Origin: Magnetospirillum sp. XM-1
GTDB lineage: Bacteria > Pseudomonadota > Alphaproteobacteria > Rhodospirillales > Magnetospirillaceae
Reading direction: 5' to 3'
DNA length: 64,000 nt
NCBI RefSeq assembly: GCF_001511835.1
Contig: NZ_LN997848.1
Location: 3,252,001-3,316,000 of the forward strand
Part shown: piece after piece, positions 47,121 to 61,756 of the stretch
Position numbering within the stretch: position 1 is the first letter of the stretch
Layout: every line of letters starts with the position of its first letter
Notes under the pieces: model-generated
Database searches by the model: none
The model's input: only the letters and a program-made list of their open reading frames with translations
Told to the model about the DNA's origin: nothing
Translations under genes and position numbers: made by a program

Positions 47121-47945
47121 TCAGAGCACGATTTCCATATTGTCGCGGGCGACCACCACGCCGTCCCAGGTATCAAGCGCCTCGGCCTCGATGCCGGCCA
47201 TGACGTCGTCCGTATGTTCGGGATCGTGGTGGAAGATGGCCAGCCGCTTGGCGCCCGCCGCCCGGGCCAGACGGATGCCTTCCTGCCAGGTGGAATGCCC
47301 CCAGCCGACCTTGGAAGGAAATTCGGCGTCGGTATAGGTGCAGTCGTAGACCACCAGGTCGGCGCCCTTCATCAGGAACAGCACGTTCTCGTCGAAGGTG
47401 CCGGGCGTGTGCTCGGTGTCGGTGATGTAGGCCATGGCGGCACCGCCGGTTTCCAGCCGGTAGCCGCATGCTCCGTTGGGATGCTTCAGCGGCGCGGTCC
47501 GCAGGGTCACCCCTTCGAAGGGGGTGAAGACGCTGCCCACCTCGAAATCCTCGTAGGAGACGATTCCGCGCATGGCGGCCAGGGGAACCGGGAAATTGGG
47601 AGTCTCCATCTGGCCGGTCAGCACGTGCTGGATGCCGCGCGGGCTGCCCTCCTGCTTCGGTCCGTGGACCTCCAGGCGAAAGGCCGGGTTGTAGGCCGGA
47701 GCGAAGAAGGGAAAGCCGTTGATGTGGTCCCAATGGGTATGGGTGAAGAACAGCTGGGCCTGTCCCAGGCCGCGGCCGACGATATCGCGCCCCAGGCCCC
47801 GGATACCGGTGCCGGCGTCAAAGATCACGGTCCCAGCCTCGGTGGTGACGGCGATGCAGGATGTGTTGCCGCCATAGACCACATGATCGGGCGAAGGACA
47901 GGCGATGCTTCCACGCACCCCCCAAAACTTCACCGAACAAGCCAT
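47121..47945 (-). CDS. MBL-fold metallohydrolase (cyclic-phosphodiesterase-like)
   Basis: A 274-aa metallo-beta-lactamase-fold hydrolase. The dinuclear metal motif THTHWDHINGFPFF is clear; further ligands are likely in LKHPNGACGY, ITDTEHTP and IFHHDPEHTDD. The N-terminus MACSVKFWGVRGSIACPSP is typical of a group often annotated as metal-dependent phosphodiesterases. The position next to a cyclic-nucleotide-binding protein is suggestive but the substrate is unproven. Confidence 0.88.
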   Translation of the reverse strand: MACSVKFWGVRGSIACPSPDHVVYGGNTSCIAVTTEAGTVIFDAGTGIRGLGRDIVGRGLGQAQLFFTHTHWDHINGFPFFAPAYNPAFRLEVHGPKQEGSPRGIQHVLTGQMETPNFPVPLAAMRGIVSYEDFEVGSVFTPFEGVTLRTAPLKHPNGACGYRLETGGAAMAYITDTEHTPGTFDENVLFLMKGADLVVYDCTYTDAEFPSKVGWGHSTWQEGIRLARAAGAKRLAIFHHDPEHTDDVMAGIEAEALDTWDGVVVARDNMEIVL

Positions 47946-48051
47946 CCATCACTCCCGCGTCAAGCCCCATGACACGCGATTGTACTCAGCGCGCCACCCT
48001 ACTCCTATGTATTTGGTCACACAAACGGCGAAAAATAAGAAAGAATGTTAG

Positions 48052-48777
48052 TTAATTTGTGACGATACTTCCAACGGCCAGGGCCGAAAGGCTGGATGCC
48101 GCTCCGCCATTGACGGCGATTTCGGCCAGGCCCGAGGAATTCTCGTACCAAAACCCCGTTCCCGGCGGCACGTCCGAGAAGGTCCGCGCCCGGCGGAATT
48201 CTCCCTCTCCCGCCCGCAGGACGGCATCCCCGGCCAGAATCCCGGCGCGCAGGCCGGTCCAGGCGTTGCCGTAATGGTCATGATAGATGACCGAGGCCAG
48301 ATCGTCGGGCCAGTCGGCATGGCGCAAGGGCTCGACCGGCCGGCAGCCGCAATCCTCGGGCCCCAGCCCGGCGGCCAGCCGGGCGGCCATGGGAGCGAAC
48401 AGGTCGCGGCCGTGGAAACTGGCCGACAGGCGGTCCGGGCGCCAGACGATCTCCCAGGCGCGGAAAATCCTGGCGCGGCGCGCCAGGATTTCGAACAGGC
48501 CGTTGTCGGGACCGAGATAAAGGACGCCGTCCGCCTCGACCACCAGCGGGCGGCGCTCGCCTCCCACCCCGGGGTCGACCACCGCCAGCACCACCGACTG
48601 GCGGGGAATGCCAGGGGCCAGGGCGGCCAGCAGATAGGCGGACGCCTTGGGGTCGAAGCGAGGGGCGTCGGCGATCAGGTTGACCACCGGTTCGGCCGGC
48701 AGGGTCTGGCGGATGACCATCTCCATCTGGCCGAGATAGGGTCCCTGGATGCCAAAATCGGTAAAGAGAACAATCAT
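48052..48777 (-). CDS. SAM hydroxide adenosyltransferase / DUF62 family
   Basis: A 241-aa member of the fluorinase/chlorinase-related family that hydrolyses S-adenosylmethionine to adenosine and methionine. Characteristic segments are VLFTDFGIQGPYLGQM, VVDPGVGGERRPLVV, YLGPDNGLFE and FHGRDLFAPMAARLA. ATG 48777 gives the normal N-terminus. It lies downstream of repeat copy B and is separated from the MBL gene by 106 bp. Confidence 0.9.
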   Translation of the reverse strand: MIVLFTDFGIQGPYLGQMEMVIRQTLPAEPVVNLIADAPRFDPKASAYLLAALAPGIPRQSVVLAVVDPGVGGERRPLVVEADGVLYLGPDNGLFEILARRARIFRAWEIVWRPDRLSASFHGRDLFAPMAARLAAGLGPEDCGCRPVEPLRHADWPDDLASVIYHDHYGNAWTGLRAGILAGDAVLRAGEGEFRRARTFSDVPPGTGFWYENSSGLAEIAVNGGAASSLSALAVGSIVTN

Positions 48778-48802
48778 CCGTTTGCCCCATTCTTCGCCGC
48801 CC

Positions 48803-48894
48803 CTCAAGCGCCGGGCGCGTGCCTCCGCACGCTTGGCTCCCGCGGCATAAGCCGCGCGGCCCCTTGGGCCTAGCCGGCCTCAAGAGAGGCCGGC
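48803..48894. repeat. Structured intergenic repeat, copy B
   Basis: Stem 1 GCGTGC-CTCC-GCACGC is at 48817-48832. Stem 2 CGCGGC-ATAA-GCCGCG is at 48841-48856. Stem 3 GGCCC-CTT-GGGCC is at 48858-48870. Stem 4 GCCGGCCTC-AAGA-GAGGCCGGC is at 48873-48894. The linker GCTTGGCTCC between stems 1 and 2 matches copy A. The copy lies 3' of nnrS (minus strand), after a further small C/G hairpin at 48903-48919. Confidence 0.85.
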
Positions 48895-48920
48895 GGGACC
48901 AGCCCCCCTTTGAAGGGGCC

Positions 48921-50132
48921 TTACCCCGGCCGCCCGTCGGCGCGCGGCTTGGTGCAGATGGGGAAGTAGACCACGACGTAGAGGATCCAGCCAAGGCTCC
49001 ACAGCCCGCCGCCGACCATGGTCAGCACCATCATGCCGTCGGGGATGACCGGAGCCACCACGCGGAGCATGGCGCCCACCGAGATCAGGCCATAGGCCCA
49101 GACGGTAGCCTTGGCCACCACCAGGGGATGGCCGGCATGGCCCAAGGCTGCGCGGCTCATCACCGCCATGATCATGGTGGCCACCGAGCCGGCGGTCAGC
49201 GCATGCAGCGCCGCCGAAGCCGGCAGCGGCTCGATGAAGGCCGAAAGGCCCAGCAGGGCGAAGCCCAGCACCATCCAGGCATAGCCCACGTGCAGGACCA
49301 CCAGGATGGGGTTGGACACGGTCTTGAGCCCGTGCCAGCCCGACAGCCGCCAGGCGTGGATGGCGGCGGCGACCAGCAGCAGCACGCCGGCCAGCGGCGA
49401 GGACGGCAGGAACACCTGGGCAAGGCCGGCCAGGGCGACGATGGCCCCCGCCCCGCCCTGCTCGATCCAGCTCACCGGCGCCACGTCCACCGGGCGGCCC
49501 TGCATGCGCAGCCAGTTCTGGGTGAAGGAGGGAATGATACGCCCGCCAACGATGGCGATCATCAGCAGCAGGACGAAGATGCCCAGCGTCACGCCCTTGA
49601 GGCCGACCGCCTTGCCGGTCAGGGCCTCGATATGGGCGCACAGCCCGGCCAGCCACAGCACGCCGAGAATCGGCAGGAAGACGATGTTGCGCCACTTGCC
49701 CGCCTCGATCAGCGGCTTGGCCAGCAGGAAGGCCAGCAGCGGCAGGAAGCCCAGATCGAGCACGGCGACCAGAACCGGCGGCAGCACGCCGGCCAGCGCG
49801 ATGGCCACCCGCCCGGCCAGCCACAGACCGAACAGCGCCATCAGCGGCTTGCCCGACACATGGTGGGAATTGGTCCAGTTGGGCACCGCCGTCAGCAGGA
49901 AGCCGCCCACCGCCGCGCCGGCGAAGCCGAACACCATGGCGTGGGAATGCCAGACCACCGGATTCCAGTTGGGCCCCACCGGCAGGATGCCGGCGAAGGC
50001 GAGCAGCCACATGGGCAGCATCACCGCCGCCTGGATGGCGGCGAACAGGAAGAAGGGGCGGAACCCGGCGGCGAAGAACACCGGACCCTGGTTGCCCTTG
50101 TAGACGGGTTCCATCAGCGGAATCGTGGCCAT
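48921..50132 (-). CDS. nnrS: NnrS family protein
   Basis: A polytopic membrane heme/copper protein (403 aa, about twelve helices) linked to nitrosative stress and denitrification. The N-terminal FFAAGFRPFFLFAAI and HSHAMVFGFAGAAVGGFLLTAVPNW segments are family hallmarks, with further His in HALTAGSVATMIMAVMSRAALGH. ATG 50132 is preferred to an in-frame TTG two codons earlier. The gene is bracketed by two direct copies of the structured repeat. No NO reductase genes are in the window. Confidence 0.92.
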   Translation of the reverse strand: MATIPLMEPVYKGNQGPVFFAAGFRPFFLFAAIQAAVMLPMWLLAFAGILPVGPNWNPVVWHSHAMVFGFAGAAVGGFLLTAVPNWTNSHHVSGKPLMALFGLWLAGRVAIALAGVLPPVLVAVLDLGFLPLLAFLLAKPLIEAGKWRNIVFLPILGVLWLAGLCAHIEALTGKAVGLKGVTLGIFVLLLMIAIVGGRIIPSFTQNWLRMQGRPVDVAPVSWIEQGGAGAIVALAGLAQVFLPSSPLAGVLLLVAAAIHAWRLSGWHGLKTVSNPILVVLHVGYAWMVLGFALLGLSAFIEPLPASAALHALTAGSVATMIMAVMSRAALGHAGHPLVVAKATVWAYGLISVGAMLRVVAPVIPDGMMVLTMVGGGLWSLGWILYVVVYFPICTKPRADGRPG

Positions 50133-50250
50133 GAACAAGCATCCTGAAGCAAAACGACCGGCGGATGGTGCCCCATCGCCGGTCGCCTGACCTTGAGGCG
50201 GGTCAAGGATGCCGCCTAAATAATGGCCGATCGAAATCGATCAACGCTGC

Positions 50251-50357
50251 CCTCAAGCGGCGGGCGGGCGCCTCCGCGCCCTTGCCTCCCTCGCCCTAAG
50301 GCGAGCGGCCCCTTGGGCCTAATCAGACTGCAATGAGTTCCACTCACCGCAGTCTGA
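50251..50357. repeat. Structured intergenic repeat, copy C
   Basis: Stem 1 GGGCGC-CTCC-GCGCCC is at 50266-50281. Stem 2 CTCGCC-CTAA-GGCGAG is at 50290-50305. Stem 3 GGCCC-CTT-GGGCC is at 50307-50319. Stem 4 has 9-bp arms TCAGACTGC / GCAGTCTGA (50323-50331, 50349-50357) plus an inner TGAG/CTCA pairing. The right arm ends 2 nt from the stop codon of the minus-strand chemoreceptor. Stem 4 shares GCAATGAGTT with copy A. Confidence 0.85.
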
Positions 50358-50359
50358 CG

Positions 50360-52048
50360 CTACATCGCCCGCACTTCGCCCAGGAAGCGGTCGACGCCGT
50401 TGCGCAGGGTTTCGGATTCCCGGGCCAGGCCGGCGGCCGCGCCGAGCAGGTCGCGGGCGGCGGTTCCGGCTTCCGAGGCGGTGCGGCTGATGGAGGAGAT
50501 GTGGCGCGACACTTCCTGCGCGCCTCCAGCCGCCTCGTGGACGTTGCGGGCGATCTCCTGGGTGGCGGCGCCCTGCTGGTCCACGGCCTCGGCGATGGCG
50601 GTGGCGATCTCGTCCATGCGGCCGATGGTCTTGCCGATGCCTTCGATGGCGCTCACCGCGTCGGCGGTGGTGGACTGGATCGAGGCGATCTGCTGGCCGA
50701 TCTCGTCGGTGGCCTTGGCGGTCTGGCTGGCCAGATGCTTGACCTCGTTGGCGACCACGGCGAAGCCCTTGCCCGCCTCGCCGGCCCGCGCGGCCTCGAT
50801 GGTGGCGTTCAAGGCCAGCAGGTTGGTCTGGCCGGCGATGTCGTTGATCAGGCGCACCACCTCGCCGATGCGGTCGGCGGCTTCCGACAGGCCGCGCACC
50901 ACGGAATCGGTGCGGTGGGCGGCGTCCACCGCCTCCCTGGCGATCTGGGTGCTTTCCATGACCTGGGTGCCGATGCCGCGGATGGAGGCCGAAAGCTCCT
51001 CGGCGGCGGCGGCCACCGTCTCCACGTTGGACGAGGTCTGCTGGGCGGCGGCGGCGACGGCCTGGCTTTCCTGCGACGCCTGGTCGATGGAAGCGGCCAT
51101 GCCGTTGGCGGTGGATTGCATGCGTCCGGCGGATTCGTTGACGGTCACCACCGTGGACTTGACGCCGCGCTCCAGTTCGCCGGCCAGGGTCTCCAGGGTC
51201 GAACGGCGCTCGGCCTCGGCCTGGCGGCGCTGCTCGGCCCGTTCGTCGGACATGCGCTTCATGGCCAGGGAATGCTCGCGGAACACCTCGGCTGCGCGGA
51301 CCAGATCGCCGATCTCGTCGCCGCGCTCGGCGCCCCGGATCTCGACGGCGGTGTCGCCCTCGGCCAGCTTGCGGATGCCGCCGGTGACCGAGTTCATACC
51401 CGAGATCACGTTGTTGCCGATCCACCACGACACCAGCAGCACCAGCACCAGCACGCCGGCGGTGATGCCGCCCAGCTTGGCAACCTCGGCGCGGAAGGCG
51501 GCGTCCACGTCGTCGATATAGATGCCCGAGCCCACCAGCCAGCCCCAGTCCTCGATACCCTTGACGTAGGACACCTTGGGCACCGGCTGGTCGAAGCCGG
51601 GCTTGGGCCACAGGTAGTCGACGAAGCCAGCCTTGTCCTTGTTCACGACATCGATCATCGCGGCAAAGAAATTCTTGCCGGCCGGATCCTTCAGCCCCAT
51701 CAGATCCTTGCCCAGCATGTCGGGACGGATGGGATGGACGACCATCTTGCCAGCCATGCTGTTGATCCAGAAATACTCGGTGCCGGCATAACGCATGGCC
51801 TTGACCGCCTCGATGGCGGCGGCCTGGGCCGCTTCGGTGGTCATGGTCCCGGCCTTGGCCTGGGCGATGTAGTGCCCGATGACGCTATGGGCGGTCTCGA
51901 CCACGTGCTGGGTCTTCACCTGTCGCGCCGACAGCAGGTCCTGGCGCAGATTGGCGAGATTCGCCGTGATGATGGCCGCCATGCCGATGAGGGACAAAAC
52001 AACAATAAGAAGAATTTTGGCCCGGAAGCGCCAATTGCTGATCGACAT
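50360..52048 (-). CDS. Methyl-accepting chemotaxis protein with single Cache domain
   Basis: A membrane chemoreceptor, 562 aa: helix at about residues 11-30, periplasmic sCache domain (about 35-185; [19 protein letters not shown] and [17 protein letters not shown] are typical), second helix at about 190-212, HAMP, then the signalling domain with hairpin tip [12 protein letters not shown]. There is no obvious C-terminal pentapeptide for CheR. An AT-rich region lies upstream, and repeat copy C follows the stop codon. Confidence 0.94.
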   Translation of the reverse strand: MSISNWRFRAKILLIVVLSLIGMAAIITANLANLRQDLLSARQVKTQHVVETAHSVIGHYIAQAKAGTMTTEAAQAAAIEAVKAMRYAGTEYFWINSMAGKMVVHPIRPDMLGKDLMGLKDPAGKNFFAAMIDVVNKDKAGFVDYLWPKPGFDQPVPKVSYVKGIEDWGWLVGSGIYIDDVDAAFRAEVAKLGGITAGVLVLVLLVSWWIGNNVISGMNSVTGGIRKLAEGDTAVEIRGAERGDEIGDLVRAAEVFREHSLAMKRMSDERAEQRRQAEAERRSTLETLAGELERGVKSTVVTVNESAGRMQSTANGMAASIDQASQESQAVAAAAQQTSSNVETVAAAAEELSASIRGIGTQVMESTQIAREAVDAAHRTDSVVRGLSEAADRIGEVVRLINDIAGQTNLLALNATIEAARAGEAGKGFAVVANEVKHLASQTAKATDEIGQQIASIQSTTADAVSAIEGIGKTIGRMDEIATAIAEAVDQQGAATQEIARNVHEAAGGAQEVSRHISSISRTASEAGTAARDLLGAAAGLARESETLRNGVDRFLGEVRAM

Positions 52049-52378
52049 GAACGGATTACCCCAAGATTGCCGCGAAGACGGACCCCTTCCATCGGAGGCT
52101 CTTCTATGACGACCTTATGAACTAGTCAATAAGTTCGCCCGCATATCCAGCATGCATATACTATTGACGGCAATTTAAGGTAGAACTTACAGTTAACTTA
52201 ACAATTCAAGAGAATAATTTAATGTAATTTCCGGCATGTATTCTAATTTTTCGATTTACAGCAATCGCTTTACTGATTTTGTTAGTGACAGTAACCAATT
52301 TCTCAGCGAACACAGCCCTAGAATCATTCGAGGGAGCGCAGCCTATAGGACCGCGCCCCCTCGAAGAACTTCGCCTAT
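52049..52378. other. AT-rich intergenic region between chemoreceptor and gltD
   Basis: About 330 bp with no supported gene. From roughly 52115 to 52320 the sequence is strikingly A/T-rich compared with the rest of the window. It lies upstream of the chemoreceptor (minus strand) and downstream of gltD, so it most likely holds the chemoreceptor promoter. The gltD end of the region contains the hairpin listed separately. Confidence 0.6.
52327..52365 (-). terminator. Long hairpin downstream of gltD
   Basis: The arms TTCGAGGGAGCGC (52327-52339) and GCGCCCCCTCGAA (52353-52365) pair over 12 of 13 positions with one A-C mismatch. The hairpin begins 13 nt after the gltD stop. The minus strand beyond it is only moderately T-rich, so termination is likely but not classical. 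Confidence 0.6.
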
Positions 52379-53797
52379 TCAGCACATGGGCAGGTCACTG
52401 CTTCCCATGAGGTAGGCGTCCACGGCGCGGGCGGCCTGACGGCCCTCGCGGATGGCCCAGACCACCAGGCTCTGGCCGCGACGGATGTCGCCGGCGGCGA
52501 AGACCTTGGGATTGGAGGTCTGGTAGGAGGTGGTGTCGGCCTTGACGTTGCCGCGCACATCCTTGTCCAGGCCCAGTCCGTCCACCAGCCCCTCATGGAT
52601 GGGATGGACGAAGCCCATGGCCAGCAGGACCAGATCGGCGTCGAGCTTGAACTCGGTGCCGGGGATAGGCTGGAACTTGGCATCCACCTGGGTGCAATCC
52701 AGGCCGGTCACCTTGCCGTCCTTGCCGGTGAAGCGGACGGTGCTGACCGACCAGCGGCGATCGCAGCCCTCGTCATGGGAGGACGAGGTCCGCAGGCGGT
52801 TGGGCCACAGCGGCCAGGACACGCCCTTGTCTTCCTTCTCGGGCGGGCGGGGCATGATCTCGATCTGGGTGACCGAGGCGGCGCCGTGGCGGTTGGAGGT
52901 GCCGACGCAGTCGGCGCCGGTGTCGCCGCCGCCGATGACCACCACCTTCTTACCCTTGGCGAGGATATCCAGGGCGCCCACCGTCTCGCCGGCGACGCGG
53001 CGGTTCTGCTGGGTCAGGAAATCCATGGCGAAATGCACGCCGTTCAGCTCGCGGCCGGGAACCGGCAGATCGCGGGGCTTTTCCGAACCGCCGGTCAGCA
53101 CCACGGCGTCGAAGCCGTCCAGCAGGTCCTTGACGGGCAAGGTGACGCCCACATGGGTGTTGCATCGGATCTCGACGCCCTCGGCCTCCATCTGGGCCAC
53201 GCGGCGGTCGATGACCTCCTTTTCGAGCTTGAAGTCGGGAATGCCGTAGCGCAGCAGGCCGCCGACCTTGGCGTTCTTCTCGAACAGGGTGACGGAATGG
53301 CCGGCGCGGGCCAATTGCTGCGCGGCGGCCATGCCGGCCGGACCGCCGCCCACCACCGCCACCATCTTGCCGGTCTCGCGCTTAGGCAGATCGGGGACCA
53401 TCCAGCCCTCGGCGAAGGCGCGCTCCACCACCGCGTGCTCGATGGTCTTGATGGCCACGGGGCTGTCGGTGATGTTCAGCGTACACGCCGCCTCGCACGG
53501 CGCCGGGCAGACGCGGCCGGTGAATTCCGGGAAGTTGTTGGTGGAATGCAGGACCTCGGCGGCCTCCTTCCAGCGGTTGCGGTACACCAGATCATTCCAG
53601 TCGGGAATGATGTTGTTGACCGGGCACCCCTGGTGACAGAAGGGAATGCCGCAATCCATGCAGCGCGCCCCCTGGCGGGCCAGTTCCTCGTCCGAGAGCG
53701 GCTTGGTGAACTCGCGATAGTGCTTCACCCGCTCTTCCGGCTTTTCATAGCCGGGGGTCTGGCGATCGAATTCCTTGAAACCGGTAGCCTTTCCCAT
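52379..53797 (-). CDS. gltD: Glutamate synthase (NADPH) small subunit
   Basis: Supplies electrons to GltB; 472 aa. N-terminal Fe-S cysteines appear in [17 protein letters not shown] and [14 protein letters not shown]- and NADPH-binding loops are [16 protein letters not shown] and [15 protein letters not shown]. The ATG at 53797 begins 1 nt after the gltB stop, with GGAGGG upstream. The gene ends at a hairpin. Confidence 0.96.
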   Translation of the reverse strand: MGKATGFKEFDRQTPGYEKPEERVKHYREFTKPLSDEELARQGARCMDCGIPFCHQGCPVNNIIPDWNDLVYRNRWKEAAEVLHSTNNFPEFTGRVCPAPCEAACTLNITDSPVAIKTIEHAVVERAFAEGWMVPDLPKRETGKMVAVVGGGPAGMAAAQQLARAGHSVTLFEKNAKVGGLLRYGIPDFKLEKEVIDRRVAQMEAEGVEIRCNTHVGVTLPVKDLLDGFDAVVLTGGSEKPRDLPVPGRELNGVHFAMDFLTQQNRRVAGETVGALDILAKGKKVVVIGGGDTGADCVGTSNRHGAASVTQIEIMPRPPEKEDKGVSWPLWPNRLRTSSSHDEGCDRRWSVSTVRFTGKDGKVTGLDCTQVDAKFQPIPGTEFKLDADLVLLAMGFVHPIHEGLVDGLGLDKDVRGNVKADTTSYQTSNPKVFAAGDIRRGQSLVVWAIREGRQAARAVDAYLMGSSDLPMC

Positions 53798-53798
53798 G

Positions 53799-58430
<4,632 letters not shown>

Positions 58431-58956
58431 TTCGTCTTCCTTTATACCGCCCCGCAACCCCTACCGGCCGCGCAGCCTGATCCAACACACCCAAACCGTC
58501 CCTTGGGCGGGCAGACAGCCCCCCTCCCGATCACCAGCGGCGATCGGCCAAGTTGGACTTCATACGGCATTCCGCCCGGTTCGCCAAGAGTAGGTTGCAC
58601 CCTGCCCGCCGCCCGTGATCCCGGAGCGGAAATGCGGCCATTGATCACGGCCGGTTTTCGCGGGACTCCGCCATAGACTTGGACAACCACAACGGGGCCC
58701 AACCCCGCCTCTTGTAAAATGGATGTTCAATTCCCTCATTCTTTGTCGAGGGGATCATAGACTTCGCCTCGCGGCAATTGCCCGCCTGCCCTTGGAATAG
58801 GGTGTTTACCCGATCCGCGCCACATGACAATTCCATGCTTTGACAGGGTGCGATTTTGATGGCCTTATTTGATGAATAATATTCAGGCGAGCGTGAAGAC
58901 GGGGAAAACACCCGCGCCAGCCCGCCGGATTCAGGTCGCCGCAGGGAGGTGTCCGC
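58431..58956. promoter_or_regulatory. Divergent control region between gltB and liv operon
   Basis: 526 bp without a supported gene. A TTGACA at 58840-58845 followed by an A/T-rich stretch is a candidate -35 element for the liv operon, although no good -10 is spaced at 17 bp. GGCAATTGCC near 58777 is a 10-bp palindrome, and CGGGG-CCCAA-CCCCG near 58693 can form a small hairpin. I see no clear sigma-54 site. Confidence 0.35.
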
Positions 58957-59734
58957 ATGGGTGACGACTTGATCGTCGAGACCCGCTCCTTGACCAAGGA
59001 GTTCAAGGGTTTCGTCGCGGTATCCGACGTCAATCTCAAGGTTCGCCGCCATACCATCCACGCGCTGATCGGGCCCAACGGCGCCGGCAAGACCACCTGT
59101 TTCAACCTGGTGACCAAGTTCCTGACCCCCACCCGGGGCCAGATCCTGTTCAACGGCACCGACATCACCCATACCCAGCCGGCCGCCATCGCGCGCCAGG
59201 GCATGGTGCGCTCGTTCCAGATCTCGGCGGTGTTCGGCCATCTGACGGTGCTGGAGAACGTGCGCGTCGCGCTGCAGCGCCGCCAGGGCAAATCGTTCCA
59301 GTTCTGGCGCTCGGGCGAGTGCCTGAACGAACTGAACACCCGCGCCGAGGAGTTGATCGAGGCGGTGGGCGTCGCCGAATACCGCGACACCCCGGCCGGC
59401 GAGCTGTCCTATGGCCGCAAGAGGGCGCTGGAGATCGCCACCACCCTGGCGCTCGACCCGGAAATGCTGCTGCTGGACGAACCCATGGCCGGCATGGGCA
59501 CCGAGGACGTCCGGCGCACCGCCGAGCTGATCCGCCGGGTGGCCGCCAACCGCACCATCCTGATGGTCGAGCACAACCTGAACGTGGTCGCCGACCTGTC
59601 CGACACCATCACGGTGCTGAAGCTGGGCCGGGTCCTGGCCGAGGGCAGCTACGCCGAGATCACCGACAATCCCGAGGTGGTCGAGGCCTATATGGGCTCG
59701 GGCCATGGTCAAGCCACTGGGGGAGCCGCCGGTC

Positions 59735-59742
<8 letters not shown>
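58957..59742 (+). CDS. livG: Branched-chain-type ABC importer ATP-binding protein LivG
   Basis: ATPase subunit of a HAAT-family importer, 261 aa. Walker A GPNGAGKTT, signature LSYGRKRALEIA, Walker B MLLLDEPMAGM, and the LivG-type insertion after RSFQISAVFGHLTV. It is the first gene of the operon, with GGGAGGTG upstream, and overlaps livF by 8 nt. Confidence 0.94.
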
Positions 59743-60445
<703 letters not shown>

Positions 60446-60476
60446 AGACAAACCAAGTCAACGGGAGGACTTAACC

Positions 60477-61691
60477 ATGGTGATGAAGAAGCTGCTTCTC
60501 GGCGCCGCCGCGCTGGCCCTGTCGGCCGGCGCCGCCCATGCCCAGTACAGCGACGGCAAGGTCAAGATCGGCGTGCTGACCGACCTGTCGGGAACCTATT
60601 CCGACCTGGCCGGCAAGGGCACCATCGTGGCCGCCCAAATGGCCATCGACGATTTCGGCGGCAAGCTGAACGGCCAGCCCATCGAGCTGATCTCCGCCGA
60701 CCACCAGAACAAGGCCGACATCGCGTCGGGCATCGCGCGCAAGTGGTACGACACCGAGCAGGTGGACGTCATCGCCGAGCTGGTGACCACGGCGGCCGCC
60801 ATCGCGGTGCGCGAGGTGTCCAAGGAAAAGGGCAAGATCGACCTGGTGTCGGGCGCCGCCTCGACGCCTCTCACCAACGACAAGTGCTCGGCCACCGGTT
60901 TCCACTGGACCTACGACACCTACGCCCTGGCCAACGGCACCGGTGACGCGGTGGTGAAGAACGGCGGCAAGACCTGGTTCTTCCTCACCGCCGACTACGC
61001 CTTCGGCCACAATCTCCAGGCCCAGACCGAGAAGGTGGTCAAGGCCAATGGCGGCACGGTCAAGGGCGCGGTCAAGCACCCCTTCCCCAACTCCGACTTC
61101 TCGTCCTTCCTGCTGCAGGCGCAGGCTTCGGGCGCCCAGATCATCGGCCTGGCCAATGCCGGCGCCGACACCATCAACGCCATCAAGCAGGCCAAGGAAT
61201 TCGGCATCACCCAGGGCGGCCAGTCCCTGGCCGGCCTGCTGGTGTTCATCACCGACGTCCATTCGCTGGGCCTGGAAAACGCCCAGGGCATGATGCTGAC
61301 CACCGGCTTCTACTGGGACATGGACGAAGGCACCCGCGCCTGGTCCAAGCGCTGGTCCGAGAAGATGGGCGGCGGCAAGATGCCGTCCATGGTCCATGCC
61401 GGCACCTATTCCCAGGTGCTGCACTACCTGAAGGCCGCGGCGGCCGCCAAGACCGACGAGGGCATCAAGGTCGCCGACGAGATGCGCAAGCTGCCCATTC
61501 AGGATTTCTTCGCCAAGAACGGCAAGATCCGCGCCGACGGCCGCATGGTCCACGACATGTATCTGGCCCAGGTGAAGAAGCCGTCCGAGTCCAAGGGGCC
61601 GTGGGACTATTACAAGATCGTCCGCACCATCCCGGGCGACGAGGCCTACCAGCCGCTGTCCGAGAGCACCTGCCCGCTGGTGAAGAAGTAG
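60477..61691 (+). CDS. ABC importer periplasmic substrate-binding protein (LivK-like)
   Basis: The ligand-binding protein, 404 aa, with a signal peptide of about 22 residues (cleavage after AHA). The mature start VKIGVLTDLSGTYSDLAGKG is typical of type I periplasmic binding proteins. The sequence style (HQNKADIASGIARKWYD, DYAFGHNLQ) resembles members that bind aromatic or other carboxylates rather than leucine, so the substrate is open. GGGAGG lies 8 nt before ATG 60477. A strong hairpin follows the gene. Confidence 0.9.
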   Translation: MVMKKLLLGAAALALSAGAAHAQYSDGKVKIGVLTDLSGTYSDLAGKGTIVAAQMAIDDFGGKLNGQPIELISADHQNKADIASGIARKWYDTEQVDVIAELVTTAAAIAVREVSKEKGKIDLVSGAASTPLTNDKCSATGFHWTYDTYALANGTGDAVVKNGGKTWFFLTADYAFGHNLQAQTEKVVKANGGTVKGAVKHPFPNSDFSSFLLQAQASGAQIIGLANAGADTINAIKQAKEFGITQGGQSLAGLLVFITDVHSLGLENAQGMMLTTGFYWDMDEGTRAWSKRWSEKMGGGKMPSMVHAGTYSQVLHYLKAAAAAKTDEGIKVADEMRKLPIQDFFAKNGKIRADGRMVHDMYLAQVKKPSESKGPWDYYKIVRTIPGDEAYQPLSESTCPLVKK

Positions 61692-61699
61692 CGTGAGGA

Positions 61700-61729
61700 C
61701 CGGGATGCCGGAGCGATCCGGCATCCCGG
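61700..61729 (+). other. Perfect 13-bp hairpin with GNRA tetraloop between livK-like and livH
   Basis: CCGGGATGCCGGA-GCGA-TCCGGCATCCCGG pairs perfectly over 13 bp and closes a GCGA tetraloop. It starts 8 nt after the binding-protein stop and has no T-tract, so it looks like an mRNA-stabilising or partial-attenuation structure rather than a full terminator. Confidence 0.75.
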
Positions 61730-61756
61730 CCTGCTTGAAGGGGGAGCCCCAAGCCC

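Noticed and set aside
48278-48994. Short protein-like frames covering the structured repeats
   Set aside because: The same frame-shifted peptide pieces recur because the repeats recur; they have no ribosome-binding site and overlap real genes.
48803-50357. Integron-like gene cassettes (gene plus 3' palindromic element)
   Set aside because: The repeats lack the GTTRRRY/RYYYAAC core sites of attC, and no integrase is present.
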